NCBI RefSeq assembly: GCF_900110925.1
Contig: NZ_FOFP01000005.1
Span: 192,581-256,580 of the forward strand
DNA length: 64,000 bases
From: Pseudomonas cuatrocienegasensis
GTDB lineage: Bacteria > Pseudomonadota > Gammaproteobacteria > Pseudomonadales > Pseudomonadaceae
Direction: 5' to 3'
This document shows positions 54,376 through 64,000 of this stretch, piece after piece (within the stretch, counting starts at the first letter, position 1; each line of letters begins with the position of its first letter). The notes under the pieces were generated by a model. The model worked only from the letters and a program-made list of their open reading frames with translations. It did not search any database and had not been told where the DNA came from. The translations under genes and the position numbers were made by a program.

Positions 54376-55770
54376 TCAAAAAAGCCGGTTCAGGCCATCA
54401 AACGCCGCCACCCGATAGGCTTCGGCCATGGTCGGGTAGTTAAAGGTGGTGTTGATAAAGTACTTGAGGCTATTGGCTTCGCCCTTCTGGTTCATGATCG
54501 CCTGGCCGATATGCACGATCTCCGAGGCCTGGTAGCCGAAGCAGTGCACACCCAGCACTTCCAGGGTTTCACGATGGAAGAGAATCTTCAGCATGCCCAC
54601 CGGCTCATGGGAAATCTGCGCCCGTGCCATGCTCTTGAAGAACGCCTTGCCCACTTCGTACGGCACCTTGGCCTGGGTCAGCTCACGCTCGTTCTTGCCG
54701 ATCGAGCTGATCTCCGGAATCGTGTAAATACCGGTCGGCACGTCGTCGACGAAGCGCCAGCTGCCGTTATCGATGATATTGCCAGCGGCCGAGCGGCCCT
54801 GATCATAAGCTGCACTGGCCAGGCTCGGCCAACCGATCACATCGCCCGCGGCGAAGATGTTCGGCACTTCGGTGCGGTAATGCTCGTCGACTTCGATCTG
54901 CCCACGGCCGTTGACCTTGATGCCGATATTTTCCAGGCCTAGGCTGTCAGTGTTGCCGGTACGGCCATTACACCAGAGCAAAGCATCGGCCTTGATCTTC
55001 TTGCCGGACTTGAGGTGCAGGATGACGCCGTTATCCAGGCCTTCGATGCTTTCGTACTCTTCGTTATGGCGAATCAGCACGTTGGTGTTGCGCAGGTGAT
55101 AGCTCAGCGCATCGGAAATCTCGGCATCGAGGAAGCTCAGCAGTTGATCGCGGTTGTCGATCAGGTCGACCAGTACGCCCAGGCCGCTGAAAATCGACGC
55201 GTACTCACAACCGATAACCCCGGCGCCGTAGATGATCAGTCGGCGCGGCGTGTGGCTGAGGGTCAGGATGGTGTCGCTGTCATACACGCGGGCATGATTG
55301 AAGTCCACGCCAGCAGGCCGATAAGGCCGCGAGCCAGTGGCGATGATGATCTGCTTGGCCACCAGCTTCTCGACCACACCGTTGGCGCAGACCACTTCGA
55401 TGGTCTGCTCGTCGGCGAAGCTGCCAGTGCCGAAGAACACGTCGATACGGTTACGGGCGTAATAGCCGGTACGCGAGGTGACCTGTTTGGCGATCACCCG
55501 CTCGGCGCTTTTCAGCACGTCCGGGAAGGAGAACCAGCGCGGCTCGCCGATCTGGCGGAACATCGGGTTGGTGTTGAACTGCATGATCTGGCGCACCGAA
55601 TGGCGCAGCGCCTTGGACGGGATGGTGCCCAGGTGGGTGCAGTTGCCGCCGACTTCGCGGCGACTGTCGACTACGGCCACCTTCTTGCCGGCCTTGGCCG
55701 CGTTCATTGCCGCGCCTTCGCCCGCCGGGCCGGAACCCAGTACCACCACATCGTAGTTGTAGACCGCCAT
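54376..55770 (-). CDS. sthA: Soluble pyridine nucleotide transhydrogenase
   Basis: A 464-residue flavoprotein that moves hydride between NADPH and NAD+. [18 protein letters not shown] binds [20 protein letters not shown] stands where dithiol relatives have CxxxxC, and only one Cys remains, as expected for Sth[14 protein letters not shown] is the NAD(P) loop, and [18 protein letters not shown] the second FAD contact. In PAO1 I recall sth next to the glycerophosphodiesterase gene, now separated by the island. The gene overlaps nothing and lies upstream of no known operon member. Confidence 0.96.
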   Translation of the reverse strand: MAVYNYDVVVLGSGPAGEGAAMNAAKAGKKVAVVDSRREVGGNCTHLGTIPSKALRHSVRQIMQFNTNPMFRQIGEPRWFSFPDVLKSAERVIAKQVTSRTGYYARNRIDVFFGTGSFADEQTIEVVCANGVVEKLVAKQIIIATGSRPYRPAGVDFNHARVYDSDTILTLSHTPRRLIIYGAGVIGCEYASIFSGLGVLVDLIDNRDQLLSFLDAEISDALSYHLRNTNVLIRHNEEYESIEGLDNGVILHLKSGKKIKADALLWCNGRTGNTDSLGLENIGIKVNGRGQIEVDEHYRTEVPNIFAAGDVIGWPSLASAAYDQGRSAAGNIIDNGSWRFVDDVPTGIYTIPEISSIGKNERELTQAKVPYEVGKAFFKSMARAQISHEPVGMLKILFHRETLEVLGVHCFGYQASEIVHIGQAIMNQKGEANSLKYFINTTFNYPTMAEAYRVAAFDGLNRLF

Positions 55771-55864
55771 GTTTACTCCTTCGGGTCAGGCCGGCGCGCT
55801 TGTGGCACGTCGCGGCAGGGCCGGTGTGCGCTGCGCGCGCCGGCTATCAATCTATAAAACGCAA

Positions 55865-56092
55865 TCAGCGCTTGGACGCGTCGTAGGCCAGGTCGGTCGA
55901 CGCCCCGCTCGGCTCGCGGTTGACCTCTTCGCACTTCTCGCGACTGCCACCGCAGATCGAACACTCTTTCTCGATGCCCAGGTTGGCGATGCCACCACAG
56001 GACCCGGCGATGGGCTTGCGCCCCATGATCACACCCACGGCCATCATGCCGACGACAGCCAGCATGGCCACAAATACCACTAGAAACGTCAT
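55865..56092 (-). CDS. nqrM: (Na+)-NQR maturation protein NqrM
   Basis: A 75-residue protein with one transmembrane helix (FLVVFVAMLAVVGMMAVGVIM) and four cysteines in CGG, CSICGG and EKCEEVN. NqrM is needed to build the metal centre of Na+-translocating NADH:quinone reductase, probably delivering Fe to the NqrD/NqrE cysteine site. Its ATG overlaps the apbE stop by four bases, so it is the end of the nqr operon. Confidence 0.93.
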   Translation of the reverse strand: MTFLVVFVAMLAVVGMMAVGVIMGRKPIAGSCGGIANLGIEKECSICGGSREKCEEVNREPSGASTDLAYDASKR

Positions 56093-57114
56093 GGTTCCTC
56101 TCCTGCAGCGAAAAGCTGCTCGAATGTCGGCGTGCTGCGTGTGACGAAGCCATCGTCTTCACGCGTCACGAAAAAGGCCGCGATACCATTGCGCTGCGCA
56201 TACTCCAGACCCGCTTGCGGGCCAAGCACCATCAACAGCGTAGACAAACCATCGGCACGCAACGTCGAAGGATCAGCCACGGTAACAGAGGCCAGGCGGT
56301 GCGTAACAGGTTTGCCGGTCAAGGGATCGAGCGTATGGGAGTAACGCCGCCCCTGCTCCTCGAAATAATTGCGGTAGTCACCCGAGGTGGAAATGCCGTA
56401 GCCATCGAGTTGCAGGATACGCTGCGCGACCTGCTCATCATCATGCGGCGCCTCCAGGCCAATACGCCAGTGACTGCCATCCGGCTTGAGCCCGGCCGCC
56501 TTGAGCTCGCCAGTCGCCTCCACCAGGTAGCTGCGCACACCCAACTCGCCGAGACGCGCGACGATGCGATCAACGGCATAGCCCGCGGCAATGCTGTTGA
56601 AATCGACCTGAACGTCGGCGTCTTTGCACAGTTGCTCGCCTTCGACACGCAGGTGTTGCTGGCCCATGCGCTGGCGCACCTCGGCCAGCTGCGCCTCACT
56701 GGGCACCGCCTCGCTCTGCCCCTTGGGGCCGAACCCCCAGAGATCGAGCAGCGGCTCCAGGGTCAGGTCGAACGCCCCTTGGCTGTCGGCATGCAGTTGC
56801 TCACCCGCAGCGAGCAAGGTCAGCACACCCTCGGGCATGACCTGGCAGGTGCCGGCCGGTGCCTGGTTGAACTGCTCGATCAGCGAGTCTGCACGGTAGG
56901 TCGACATCTGCTGGTCGATCTCGGCCAGGATCGCCTCGGTCGCCACCTTGAGCTCGGCTGCCGGCGCCACCTCGGCGGTGCGCACGTACTTGACCGAATA
57001 GGTGCTGCCCATGGTGGGCCCACCGAAGGATTCGATCTTCTCAGAATTGAAACAGCCCGTTAGGGCTGCCGCGAGAGCGACAGCGATAACGGGCTGAGCT
57101 ACAGCTGACTTCAT
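56089..57114 (-). CDS. apbE: FAD:protein FMN transferase (ApbE)
   Basis: A 341-residue lipoprotein (lipobox ALTGC) with GGPTMGSTYSVKY, the flavin-binding VDFNSIAAGYAVDRI, and GYGISTSGDYRNYFEEQGRRYSHTLDPLTGKPV of ApbE enzymes. It attaches FMN by a phosphoester to threonines of NqrB and NqrC. ATG at 57114 is used; the longer upstream frame reads through the nqrF 3' end. It lies between nqrF and nqrM. Confidence 0.95.
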   Translation of the reverse strand: MKSAVAQPVIAVALAAALTGCFNSEKIESFGGPTMGSTYSVKYVRTAEVAPAAELKVATEAILAEIDQQMSTYRADSLIEQFNQAPAGTCQVMPEGVLTLLAAGEQLHADSQGAFDLTLEPLLDLWGFGPKGQSEAVPSEAQLAEVRQRMGQQHLRVEGEQLCKDADVQVDFNSIAAGYAVDRIVARLGELGVRSYLVEATGELKAAGLKPDGSHWRIGLEAPHDDEQVAQRILQLDGYGISTSGDYRNYFEEQGRRYSHTLDPLTGKPVTHRLASVTVADPSTLRADGLSTLLMVLGPQAGLEYAQRNGIAAFFVTREDDGFVTRSTPTFEQLFAAGEEP

Positions 57115-57116
57115 TA

Positions 57117-58343
57117 TCAACCGCCGAAGTCGTCGAGCAGGATATTTTCCGGCTCCACACCCAGGTCGGTGAGCAGCTTGATCACCGCGGCGTTCATCAT
57201 GGGTGGACCACACATGTAGAACTCGCAGTCTTCCGGGGCCGGGTGGTCCTTGAGGTAGTTCTCGAAGAGCACGTTGTGGATAAAGCCCTTGAGGCCCGTC
57301 CAGTTGTCTTCCGGCAGCGGATCGGACAGTGCCAGATGCCACTTGAAGTTCGGGTTCTCGGCCTGCAGCTGGTCGTACTCTTCGACGTAGAACGCCTCAC
57401 GCATGGAGCGTGCGCCGTACCAGAAGCTGATCTTGCGCGTCGACTTGAGGCGCTTGAGCTGGTCGAAGATGTGCGAGCGCATCGGCGCCATACCGGCACC
57501 ACCACCGACGAAGACCATCTCGGCATCGGTGTCCTTGGCGAAGAACTCACCGAACGGACCGTACACAGTGACCTTGTCGCCCGGCTTGAGGCTGAACACC
57601 CAGGAGCTCATCTTGCCCGGCGGCAGGTCATCCTTGCCCGGCGGTGGCGAGGCAATGCGGATGTTGAACTTCACCAGCCCCACTTCTTCCGGGTAGTTGG
57701 CCATGGAGTAGGCGCGAATGGTGGTCTCTTCGACCTTCGACACGTACTTCCACTGGTTGAACTTGTCCCAGTCGCCGCGGTACTCCTCCTGGATGTCGAA
57801 GTCCTTGTAGTTGACGGTGTGCGGAGGGCATTCCAGCTGCACGTAACCACCGGCGCGGAAGTCGACGTTCTCGCCTTCCGGCAACTTGAGCGTCAGCTCC
57901 TTGATGAAGGTGGCGACGTTCGGGTTGGACAACACCGTGCATTCCCACTTCTTCACGCCGAAGACTTCTTCCGGCACCTCGATCTTCATGTCCTGCTTGA
58001 CCGAGGCCTGGCAGGACAGGCGCCAGCCTTCCTTCGCTTCACGACGGGTGAAGTGCGACTCTTCGGTCGAGAGCATTTCGCCGCCGCCCGACTCGATGAT
58101 GCACTTGCACTGGGCGCAGGTACCGCCGCCACCACAGGCCGACGACAGGAAGATGTTGTTGGCAGCCAGGGTCTGCAGCAGTTTGCCGCCGGCCGGCACC
58201 ACGATGGTCTTCTCGCCATTGATTTCGATGCTCACGTCACCGCTGGAAACCAGCTTGGCGCGTGCCGCGAGAATGATCAGCACCAACCCCAGCACAATGC
58301 CGGTGAACATGCCGATCGCGATGAAAATCTCGTAACTGATCAT
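57117..58343 (-). CDS. nqrF: Na+-translocating NADH:quinone reductase subunit F
   Basis: A 408-residue subunit that takes electrons from NADH. One N-terminal helix is followed by a ferredoxin domain with cysteines in [15 protein letters not shown] and a later Cys for the 2Fe-2S cluster. An FAD domain has RAYSMANYP and the NADH-binding domain [14 protein letters not shown]. Length is normal. It follows nqrE by 15 bases. Confidence 0.96.
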   Translation of the reverse strand: MISYEIFIAIGMFTGIVLGLVLIILAARAKLVSSGDVSIEINGEKTIVVPAGGKLLQTLAANNIFLSSACGGGGTCAQCKCIIESGGGEMLSTEESHFTRREAKEGWRLSCQASVKQDMKIEVPEEVFGVKKWECTVLSNPNVATFIKELTLKLPEGENVDFRAGGYVQLECPPHTVNYKDFDIQEEYRGDWDKFNQWKYVSKVEETTIRAYSMANYPEEVGLVKFNIRIASPPPGKDDLPPGKMSSWVFSLKPGDKVTVYGPFGEFFAKDTDAEMVFVGGGAGMAPMRSHIFDQLKRLKSTRKISFWYGARSMREAFYVEEYDQLQAENPNFKWHLALSDPLPEDNWTGLKGFIHNVLFENYLKDHPAPEDCEFYMCGPPMMNAAVIKLLTDLGVEPENILLDDFGG

Positions 58344-58358
58344 ATCGTCATCCCTTCC

Positions 58359-58967
58359 TTACAACTGCACGCCGGAGAAGGACATGAAGCCCAACGACAT
58401 CAGACCGATGGTGATGAAGGTGATGCCCAGACCCTGCAGACCGTCGGGCACATCGCTGTACTTGAGCTTCTCGCGGATACCGGCCAGGGCGGCGATCGCC
58501 AGCGCCCAGGAGACACCAGCGCCCACACCGTAGACGGTGCTCTCGGCCAGGTTGTAGTCGCGCTCGACCATAAACAGCGAGCCACCCATGATGGCGCAGT
58601 TCACAGTAATCAGCGGCAGGAACACGCCCAGGGCGTTGTACAGCGACGGCACATACTTATCGAGGGTCATCTCGAGGATCTGCACCAGTGCCGCGATGAC
58701 ACCGATGAACGTCAGCAGCCCCAGGAAGCTCAGGTCAACCTCGGGATAGCCGGCCCAAGCCAGCGCGCCGTCCTTGAGCAACAGGGTGTAGATCAGGTTG
58801 TTCACCGGCATGGTGATACCCAGCACCACGATGACCGCGACGCCCAGACCAATGGCGGTCTCGACCTTCTTGGAAATGGCGATGAAGGTACACATGCCGA
58901 GGAAGAACGCCAGGGCCATGTTCTCGACGAACACCGCACGGACGAACAGGCTGATGTAGTGCTCCAT
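58359..58967 (-). CDS. nqrE: Na+-translocating NADH:quinone reductase subunit E
   Basis: A 202-residue membrane subunit with six helices. The conserved membrane cysteines lie in [14 protein letters not shown] and [16 protein letters not shown], which with NqrD ligate an intramembrane metal centre. Its ATG shares a base with the nqrD TAA. It is part of the seven-gene nqr operon with apbE and nqrM. Confidence 0.96.
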   Translation of the reverse strand: MEHYISLFVRAVFVENMALAFFLGMCTFIAISKKVETAIGLGVAVIVVLGITMPVNNLIYTLLLKDGALAWAGYPEVDLSFLGLLTFIGVIAALVQILEMTLDKYVPSLYNALGVFLPLITVNCAIMGGSLFMVERDYNLAESTVYGVGAGVSWALAIAALAGIREKLKYSDVPDGLQGLGITFITIGLMSLGFMSFSGVQL

Positions 58968-59635
58968 TAGTAGGCCTCCTTGCTGGACACCTGAGGCGCC
59001 ATCTTGAAGCTCGGCTTCTCAAGCTGGTCCTTCTTCCACACGCGGATGCCCCAGATGAACAGCCCGATCAGGAAGAACGCCGACGGTGGCAGCAGCAGCA
59101 TGCCGTTGGGCTGGTACCAGCCGCCATCGTTGACCACCGGAATGATCTCGTAACCCATCAGCTTGCCGGCACCGAACAGCTCACGAATGATGCCCAGGGC
59201 GATCAGCATGGCGCTGTAGCCCAAGCCGTTACCGATACCGTCGAAGAACGACAGCACGGGCGGGTTCTGCATGGCGAAGGCTTCGGCACGGCCCATCACG
59301 ATGCAGTTGGTGATGATCAGGCCGACGAATACCGACAACTGCTTGGAGAGGCTGAAGGCATAGGCCTTGAGTAACTGATCGACCACGATTACCAGGGACG
59401 CGATGATCACCATCTGCACGATCATGCGGATCGAACCGGGGATCTGGCTGCGGATCATCGAGATGAACAGGTTGGAGAACCCGGTCACCAGAGTCAGCGC
59501 GGCCGACATCACCAGCGCGGTCTTGAGGTTCGAGGTGACCGCCAGGGCGGAACAGATCCCGAGGATCTGCAGGCCGATGGGGTTGTTGTTGAAAATCGGG
59601 TTGAGCAGGACTTCTTTAATAGTCGGCTGCGACAT
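58967..59635 (-). CDS. nqrD: Na+-translocating NADH:quinone reductase subunit D
   Basis: A 222-residue membrane subunit homologous to NqrE. Cysteines are placed in [19 protein letters not shown] and [20 protein letters not shown] at 59635 has GGGAGG upstream; a TTG two codons earlier is less likely. It forms the symmetrical partner of NqrE in the membrane. Confidence 0.95.
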   Translation of the reverse strand: MSQPTIKEVLLNPIFNNNPIGLQILGICSALAVTSNLKTALVMSAALTLVTGFSNLFISMIRSQIPGSIRMIVQMVIIASLVIVVDQLLKAYAFSLSKQLSVFVGLIITNCIVMGRAEAFAMQNPPVLSFFDGIGNGLGYSAMLIALGIIRELFGAGKLMGYEIIPVVNDGGWYQPNGMLLLPPSAFFLIGLFIWGIRVWKKDQLEKPSFKMAPQVSSKEAY

Positions 59636-59637
59636 GA

Positions 59638-60426
59638 TCAAGCCTCCCCTGCGCGCAGGTTAGCGATAAACGGACCGAAGCCGTTCTGGCCCAGCCAGAA
59701 CTTGAGCAGGTGATCGACACCGTTACTGGTCAGGGTTGCACCGGCCAGGCCATCGACCTGGTGTTCGGCGCGCGGGCTCTGCGGATCGACGCCACCCTTG
59801 ACGACCTGCACGGCCAGCTTGCCGCTGTCATCGAACAGCGTCTTGCCTGGCCACTGGCCTTTCCATTTCGGGTTGTCGACTTCGCCGCCCAGGCCCGGGG
59901 TTTCGCCGTGCTGGTAGAAGCCCATGCCGACCACGGTATTGAGGTCACCCTTGACGGCAATAAAGCCATACAAGGTCGACCACAGGCCATAGCCACGTAC
60001 CGGCAGGATCAGCGTATCCAGCTCGCCATCCTTCTCCACCACATACACGGTCGAGTAGTGCTCCAGACGCTTGATCGAGGCAATGTCCTGGCTACCCGGA
60101 AGCGCGCTGGACGTTTGCGGGTCCTTGGACGCTTTCAACGGATCGAAAGTGACCGGGTCCTTAGCATCAGAGAACTTGCCCGTCTGCAGGTCCACGAGCT
60201 TGGCGCTGATGGTGCCGTTGAACATCTCTTTGACCTGAGCACTGGACATGCTCGGATCGCCCAGGCCAGCAATGGCCAGGATGCTGCGCTGCTTGTCCAG
60301 CAGGCGGTTGTCCACCTGGGTCGGCTTCAGCGCCACGGCTGCACCGGCGACGAACACCGAGCACACCAGACAGACCAGCAGGGCCACCACCAGCGTACGG
60401 GTGGTGGATTCTTTTTGACTAGACAT
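59638..60426 (-). CDS. nqrC: Na+-translocating NADH:quinone reductase subunit C
   Basis: A 262-residue subunit with one N-terminal helix and a periplasmic FMN domain. The flavinylation motif [13 protein letters not shown] near residue 228 contains the Thr modified by Apb[18 protein letters not shown] and [20 protein letters not shown] flank it. It overlaps nqrB by eight bases. Confidence 0.95.
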   Translation of the reverse strand: MSSQKESTTRTLVVALLVCLVCSVFVAGAAVALKPTQVDNRLLDKQRSILAIAGLGDPSMSSAQVKEMFNGTISAKLVDLQTGKFSDAKDPVTFDPLKASKDPQTSSALPGSQDIASIKRLEHYSTVYVVEKDGELDTLILPVRGYGLWSTLYGFIAVKGDLNTVVGMGFYQHGETPGLGGEVDNPKWKGQWPGKTLFDDSGKLAVQVVKGGVDPQSPRAEHQVDGLAGATLTSNGVDHLLKFWLGQNGFGPFIANLRAGEA

Positions 60427-61630
60427 TGCGTGCCAGCCTCCGCTTGATATTGGCTTGAACGACGAAGTGGTCGATCAGCGGCGCGAACAGGTTGGCGAAC
60501 AGGATCGCCAGCATCATGCCTTCCGGGAAAGCCGGGTTGACCACACGGATCAACACCACCATGACGCCAATCAACGCACCGAAAATCCACTTGCCGGTAT
60601 TGGTCATCGAGGACGAGACCGGGTCGGTGGCCATAAAGAACATGCCAAAGGCAAAACCGCCGACCACCAGATGCCAGTACCACGGCATGGCGAACATCGG
60701 GTTGGTGGTCGAGCCGATGCTGTTGAGCAGCAGGCTCAGGCCGATCATGCCGAGCATTACGCCCGACACGATGCGCCAGGAGGCAATGCGGGTCAGCAGC
60801 AGGATGCCGCCACCGATGAGGATCGCCAGGGTGCTGGTCTCGCCCATCGAGCCGTGGATGGTGCCGAAGAACGCACTGCTCCAGGTGATGCCATTGTTCA
60901 CCACATTCTCGATGCCGCCGGCAGCCGCCAGGCTCAGCGAGGTGGCCCCGGCAAAACCGTCAACCGCTGTCCAGACTGCATCGCCGGACATCTGCGCCGG
61001 GTAGGCGAAGAACAGGAACGCGCGGCCGGTCAGGGCCGGGTTGAGGAAGTTCTTGCCAGTACCGCCGAACACTTCCTTACCGATCACCACACCAAAGCTG
61101 ATACCCAGCGCAACCTGCCACAGCGGAATGCTTGGCGGCAGAATCAGGGCAAACAGCACGGAGGTGACGAAGAAGCCTTCGTTGACTTCATGCTTGCGGA
61201 TCGAAGCGAACAGCACTTCCCAGAACCCGCCGACGATGAAGGTCACCGCATACACCGGCAGGAAGTAAGCCGCACCCTGAATGAAATTGTCCCACAGGCT
61301 ATTGGGGTCGAACCCGGCCAGCGAGCCAATCAGGGCGAAACGCCAGCCTTCCTGAGCTGCGAGCAACTCGGGGCTGCTGGCGAAGATCAGGTTGGCCTGG
61401 TAACCGGTGTTCCACATGCCGAAGAACATGGCCGGAAAGGTGCACAGCCACACAGTGATCATCATGCGCTTGAGGTCGATGCCGTCGCGCACGTGAGCGG
61501 TGGTTTTGGTGACACTGCCGGGACGATAGAAGAAGGTGTCGATGGCTTCGTACAAGGCATACCACTTCTCGTACTTGCCGCCCTTCTCGAAATTGTGCTC
61601 GACCTTGTCGAGGAATCCACGAATACCCAT
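60419..61630 (-). CDS. nqrB: Na+-translocating NADH:quinone reductase subunit B
   Basis: A 403-residue membrane subunit with about ten helices. The covalent FMN site is the Thr in [14 protein letters not shown] (about residue 230). [26 protein letters not shown] and the C-terminal [22 protein letters not shown] are family signatures. It also binds riboflavin and forms part of the sodium path. nqrA precedes it by three bases. Confidence 0.96.
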   Translation of the reverse strand: MGIRGFLDKVEHNFEKGGKYEKWYALYEAIDTFFYRPGSVTKTTAHVRDGIDLKRMMITVWLCTFPAMFFGMWNTGYQANLIFASSPELLAAQEGWRFALIGSLAGFDPNSLWDNFIQGAAYFLPVYAVTFIVGGFWEVLFASIRKHEVNEGFFVTSVLFALILPPSIPLWQVALGISFGVVIGKEVFGGTGKNFLNPALTGRAFLFFAYPAQMSGDAVWTAVDGFAGATSLSLAAAGGIENVVNNGITWSSAFFGTIHGSMGETSTLAILIGGGILLLTRIASWRIVSGVMLGMIGLSLLLNSIGSTTNPMFAMPWYWHLVVGGFAFGMFFMATDPVSSSMTNTGKWIFGALIGVMVVLIRVVNPAFPEGMMLAILFANLFAPLIDHFVVQANIKRRLARNV

Positions 61631-61633
61631 GAC

Positions 61634-63004
<1,371 letters not shown>

Positions 63005-63242
63005 TTAGAATACGCCAAACATCATCGAGCGAATGAACGCGACCACCTCGACAGCCTTGTCGGAGTGGATGACGCTGTTGGACGCGGGTAAAAAATCCGC
63101 TTGATTATAAAGACGGGCCTACCCACTGGCCACCCAAGCACTTGCTTTTTTTGACCTTTCCGTAACAGGACGCAACAGACGCCAGCTTGACGCTCGCCCC
63201 CTACGCGACACCATGGCGCACTGAACCACAAGGAGCGCTGTC

Positions 63243-63803
63243 ATGCATCGTCTAATCGTCGTAATCGCCTTACTGCTGACCTCCGGCCTGGCCATCGCGT
63301 CGGAAAAACGCCTGCAAGAGGCTGCATTCGCACCTCAGGTCACCGTCGCGCAAACCACCCTGGCATTAAGAAACCAGACGGTACTGACCTACCTCTGGGT
63401 CGATGTGTATGCGGCCGCACTCTACACCCAAGCCGGCCTCAGCCCGCGCGCCGCGCTCGCTGACGACCAGAGCAAGCGCCTGGAGCTCTACTATTTCCGC
63501 GACATAGACCGCAGCGATGTGATCAAGGCTGCCTGGGTCACCCTCGAACGCCAGCATGACCAGCAGACCCTGGAGCGCCTGCGCCCCGAGATTGATGCAC
63601 TGCACGAACAGTTCCAGTCGATCCGCGCCGGGGATCGCTATGCCCTGGTCTTCACCCCATCCAGCGGGCTGAGCCTGGAGCGTAACGGCGAAATCCTTTT
63701 CACCCGCAACGACCCAGCACTGGCCAGCGCCTACCTGGGTATCTGGCTGGCTCCCAAGGGCTTGTCGGATAGCCTGCGCGCGACCCTGCTCGCCGATTCC
63801 TGA
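63243..63803 (+). CDS. Chalcone isomerase-like (CHI-fold) secreted protein
   Basis: A 186-residue protein with a signal peptide (IVVIALLLTSGLAIASE). The domain LRNQTVLTYLWVDVYAAALY, LELYYFRDIDRSDVIKAAW and the ending LGIWLAPKGLSDSLRATLL match the chalcone isomerase-like family of bacteria. These are non-catalytic or fatty-acid-binding relatives of plant CHI, with unknown function. It diverges from nqrA and converges on gap with a terminator between. Confidence 0.9.
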   Translation: MHRLIVVIALLLTSGLAIASEKRLQEAAFAPQVTVAQTTLALRNQTVLTYLWVDVYAAALYTQAGLSPRAALADDQSKRLELYYFRDIDRSDVIKAAWVTLERQHDQQTLERLRPEIDALHEQFQSIRAGDRYALVFTPSSGLSLERNGEILFTRNDPALASAYLGIWLAPKGLSDSLRATLLADS

Positions 63804-63820
63804 ACGCAGCACAACGAAAA

Positions 63821-63846
63821 ACGGGAGCCCGAAGGCTCCCGTCTTT
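63821..63846. terminator. Intrinsic terminator between the CHI-like gene and gap
   Basis: ACGGGAGCC and GGCTCCCGT form a nine-base-pair stem around a CGAA tetraloop, followed by CTTTC. Two converging genes end on either side, and an A-tract on the left could make it bidirectional. Confidence 0.9.
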
Positions 63847-63862
63847 CAATGCACCACCGGCA

Positions 63863-64000
63863 TCAGCCGCGCGGGAAAGCTGGCGGGTTGACCCCGGCCA
63901 TGTCTTCCATCACGCGAACGACCTGACAGCTGTAACCAAACTCGTTGTCGTACCACACATAGAGCACGACCCGATTGTCGTTGGCGATGGTGGCTTCGGC
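63863..64000 (-). CDS. gap: Glyceraldehyde-3-phosphate dehydrogenase, C-terminal fragment at window edge
   Basis: The last 45 codons of a gene that continues past the right edge. Motifs YVWYDNEFGYSCQVVRVMEDMAG and NPPAFPRG match the C-terminal helix of type I GAPDH. The enzyme oxidises glyceraldehyde-3-phosphate in glycolysis. In PAO1 the gap-type gene is placed beside nqrA, as here with one gene between. The catalytic Cys is outside the window. Confidence 0.92.
   Translation of the reverse strand, partial: AEATIANDNRVVLYVWYDNEFGYSCQVVRVMEDMAGVNPPAFPRG

Noticed and set aside
57243..58970. A 575-codon plus-strand frame opposite nqrF and nqrE
   Set aside because: Shadow of the nqr genes with no motif, no ribosome-binding site and biased composition.
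63022..63231. A 69-residue minus-strand frame between nqrA and the CHI-like gene
   Set aside because: Composition is unlike a protein, no family match, and it overlaps the probable divergent promoters.

Overview
The window is a GC-rich bacterial chromosome segment that reads as Pseudomonas (sensu lato). The gene content and order match the genus core: rnd-ycgL; the cobO-to-cobS cobalamin cluster; exbB-exbD-lpxK-ycaR-kdsB-ptp-murB next to comEC; lolCDE; and sthA-nqrM-apbE-nqrFEDCBA. As I remember the P. aeruginosa PAO1 map, large parts are collinear with two separate PAO1 segments. The species cannot be fixed from the sequence alone. I saw no rRNA, tRNA, CRISPR array or prophage.

Layout. 1-7.7 kb: an SDR/HxlR divergent pair, a 2-hydroxyacid dehydrogenase-ycgL-rnd operon, and single housekeeping genes. 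8.2-16 kb: a FadL-type outer-membrane protein, a LuxR-type response regulator convergent with a membrane hybrid histidine kinase, a secreted lipase with its foldase, a periplasmic glutathione peroxidase, and an MFS transporter with a coupled 41-residue peptide. 16.2-26 kb: a Cys-rich copper-storage-type protein, then ten late cobalamin genes on the minus strand behind a B12 riboswitch. 26-34.5 kb: a broken HNH gene, two NlpC/P60 lipoproteins, tag, ttcA, a DnaJ-related protein, two Yip1 paralogues, sprT, a trypsin-like protein and a CaiB/BaiF CoA-transferase. 34.6-47.6 kb: murB back to comEC, DUF2062, lolCDE, a PilZ protein and a glycerophosphodiester phosphodiesterase. 47.6-54.4 kb: an accessory island. 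54.4-64 kb: sthA, the complete Na+-NQR operon with its maturation factors, a chalcone-isomerase-like protein, and the 3' end of gap.

The most interesting part is the island at about 47.9-53.5 kb. It is a tightly overlapping minus-strand operon: small HTH protein, C5-cytosine DNA methyltransferase, DUF262 protein with a PUA/EVE-like N-terminus, DUF3696 AAA ATPase, and an unrecognised 316-residue protein. It sits between genes that I recall as neighbours in P. aeruginosa, has lower GC than its surroundings, and is flanked by non-coding, apparently decayed DNA. It looks like a modification-linked anti-phage system that I cannot match to a named type.

The second theme is small non-autonomous elements. 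One family (19-bp terminal repeats, TA target duplication) has three copies. One copy splits the HNH gene so exactly that removing it restores a 106-codon frame, one lies 20 bp upstream of the DUF2062 start codon, and one 55-bp deletion form lies at the stop codon of the 2-hydroxyacid dehydrogenase. A second, unrelated 146-bp element sits inside the cobalamin riboswitch, between its 5' core and the B12 box. There is also a 168-bp tandem duplication carrying the 3' end of murB and a long palindrome.
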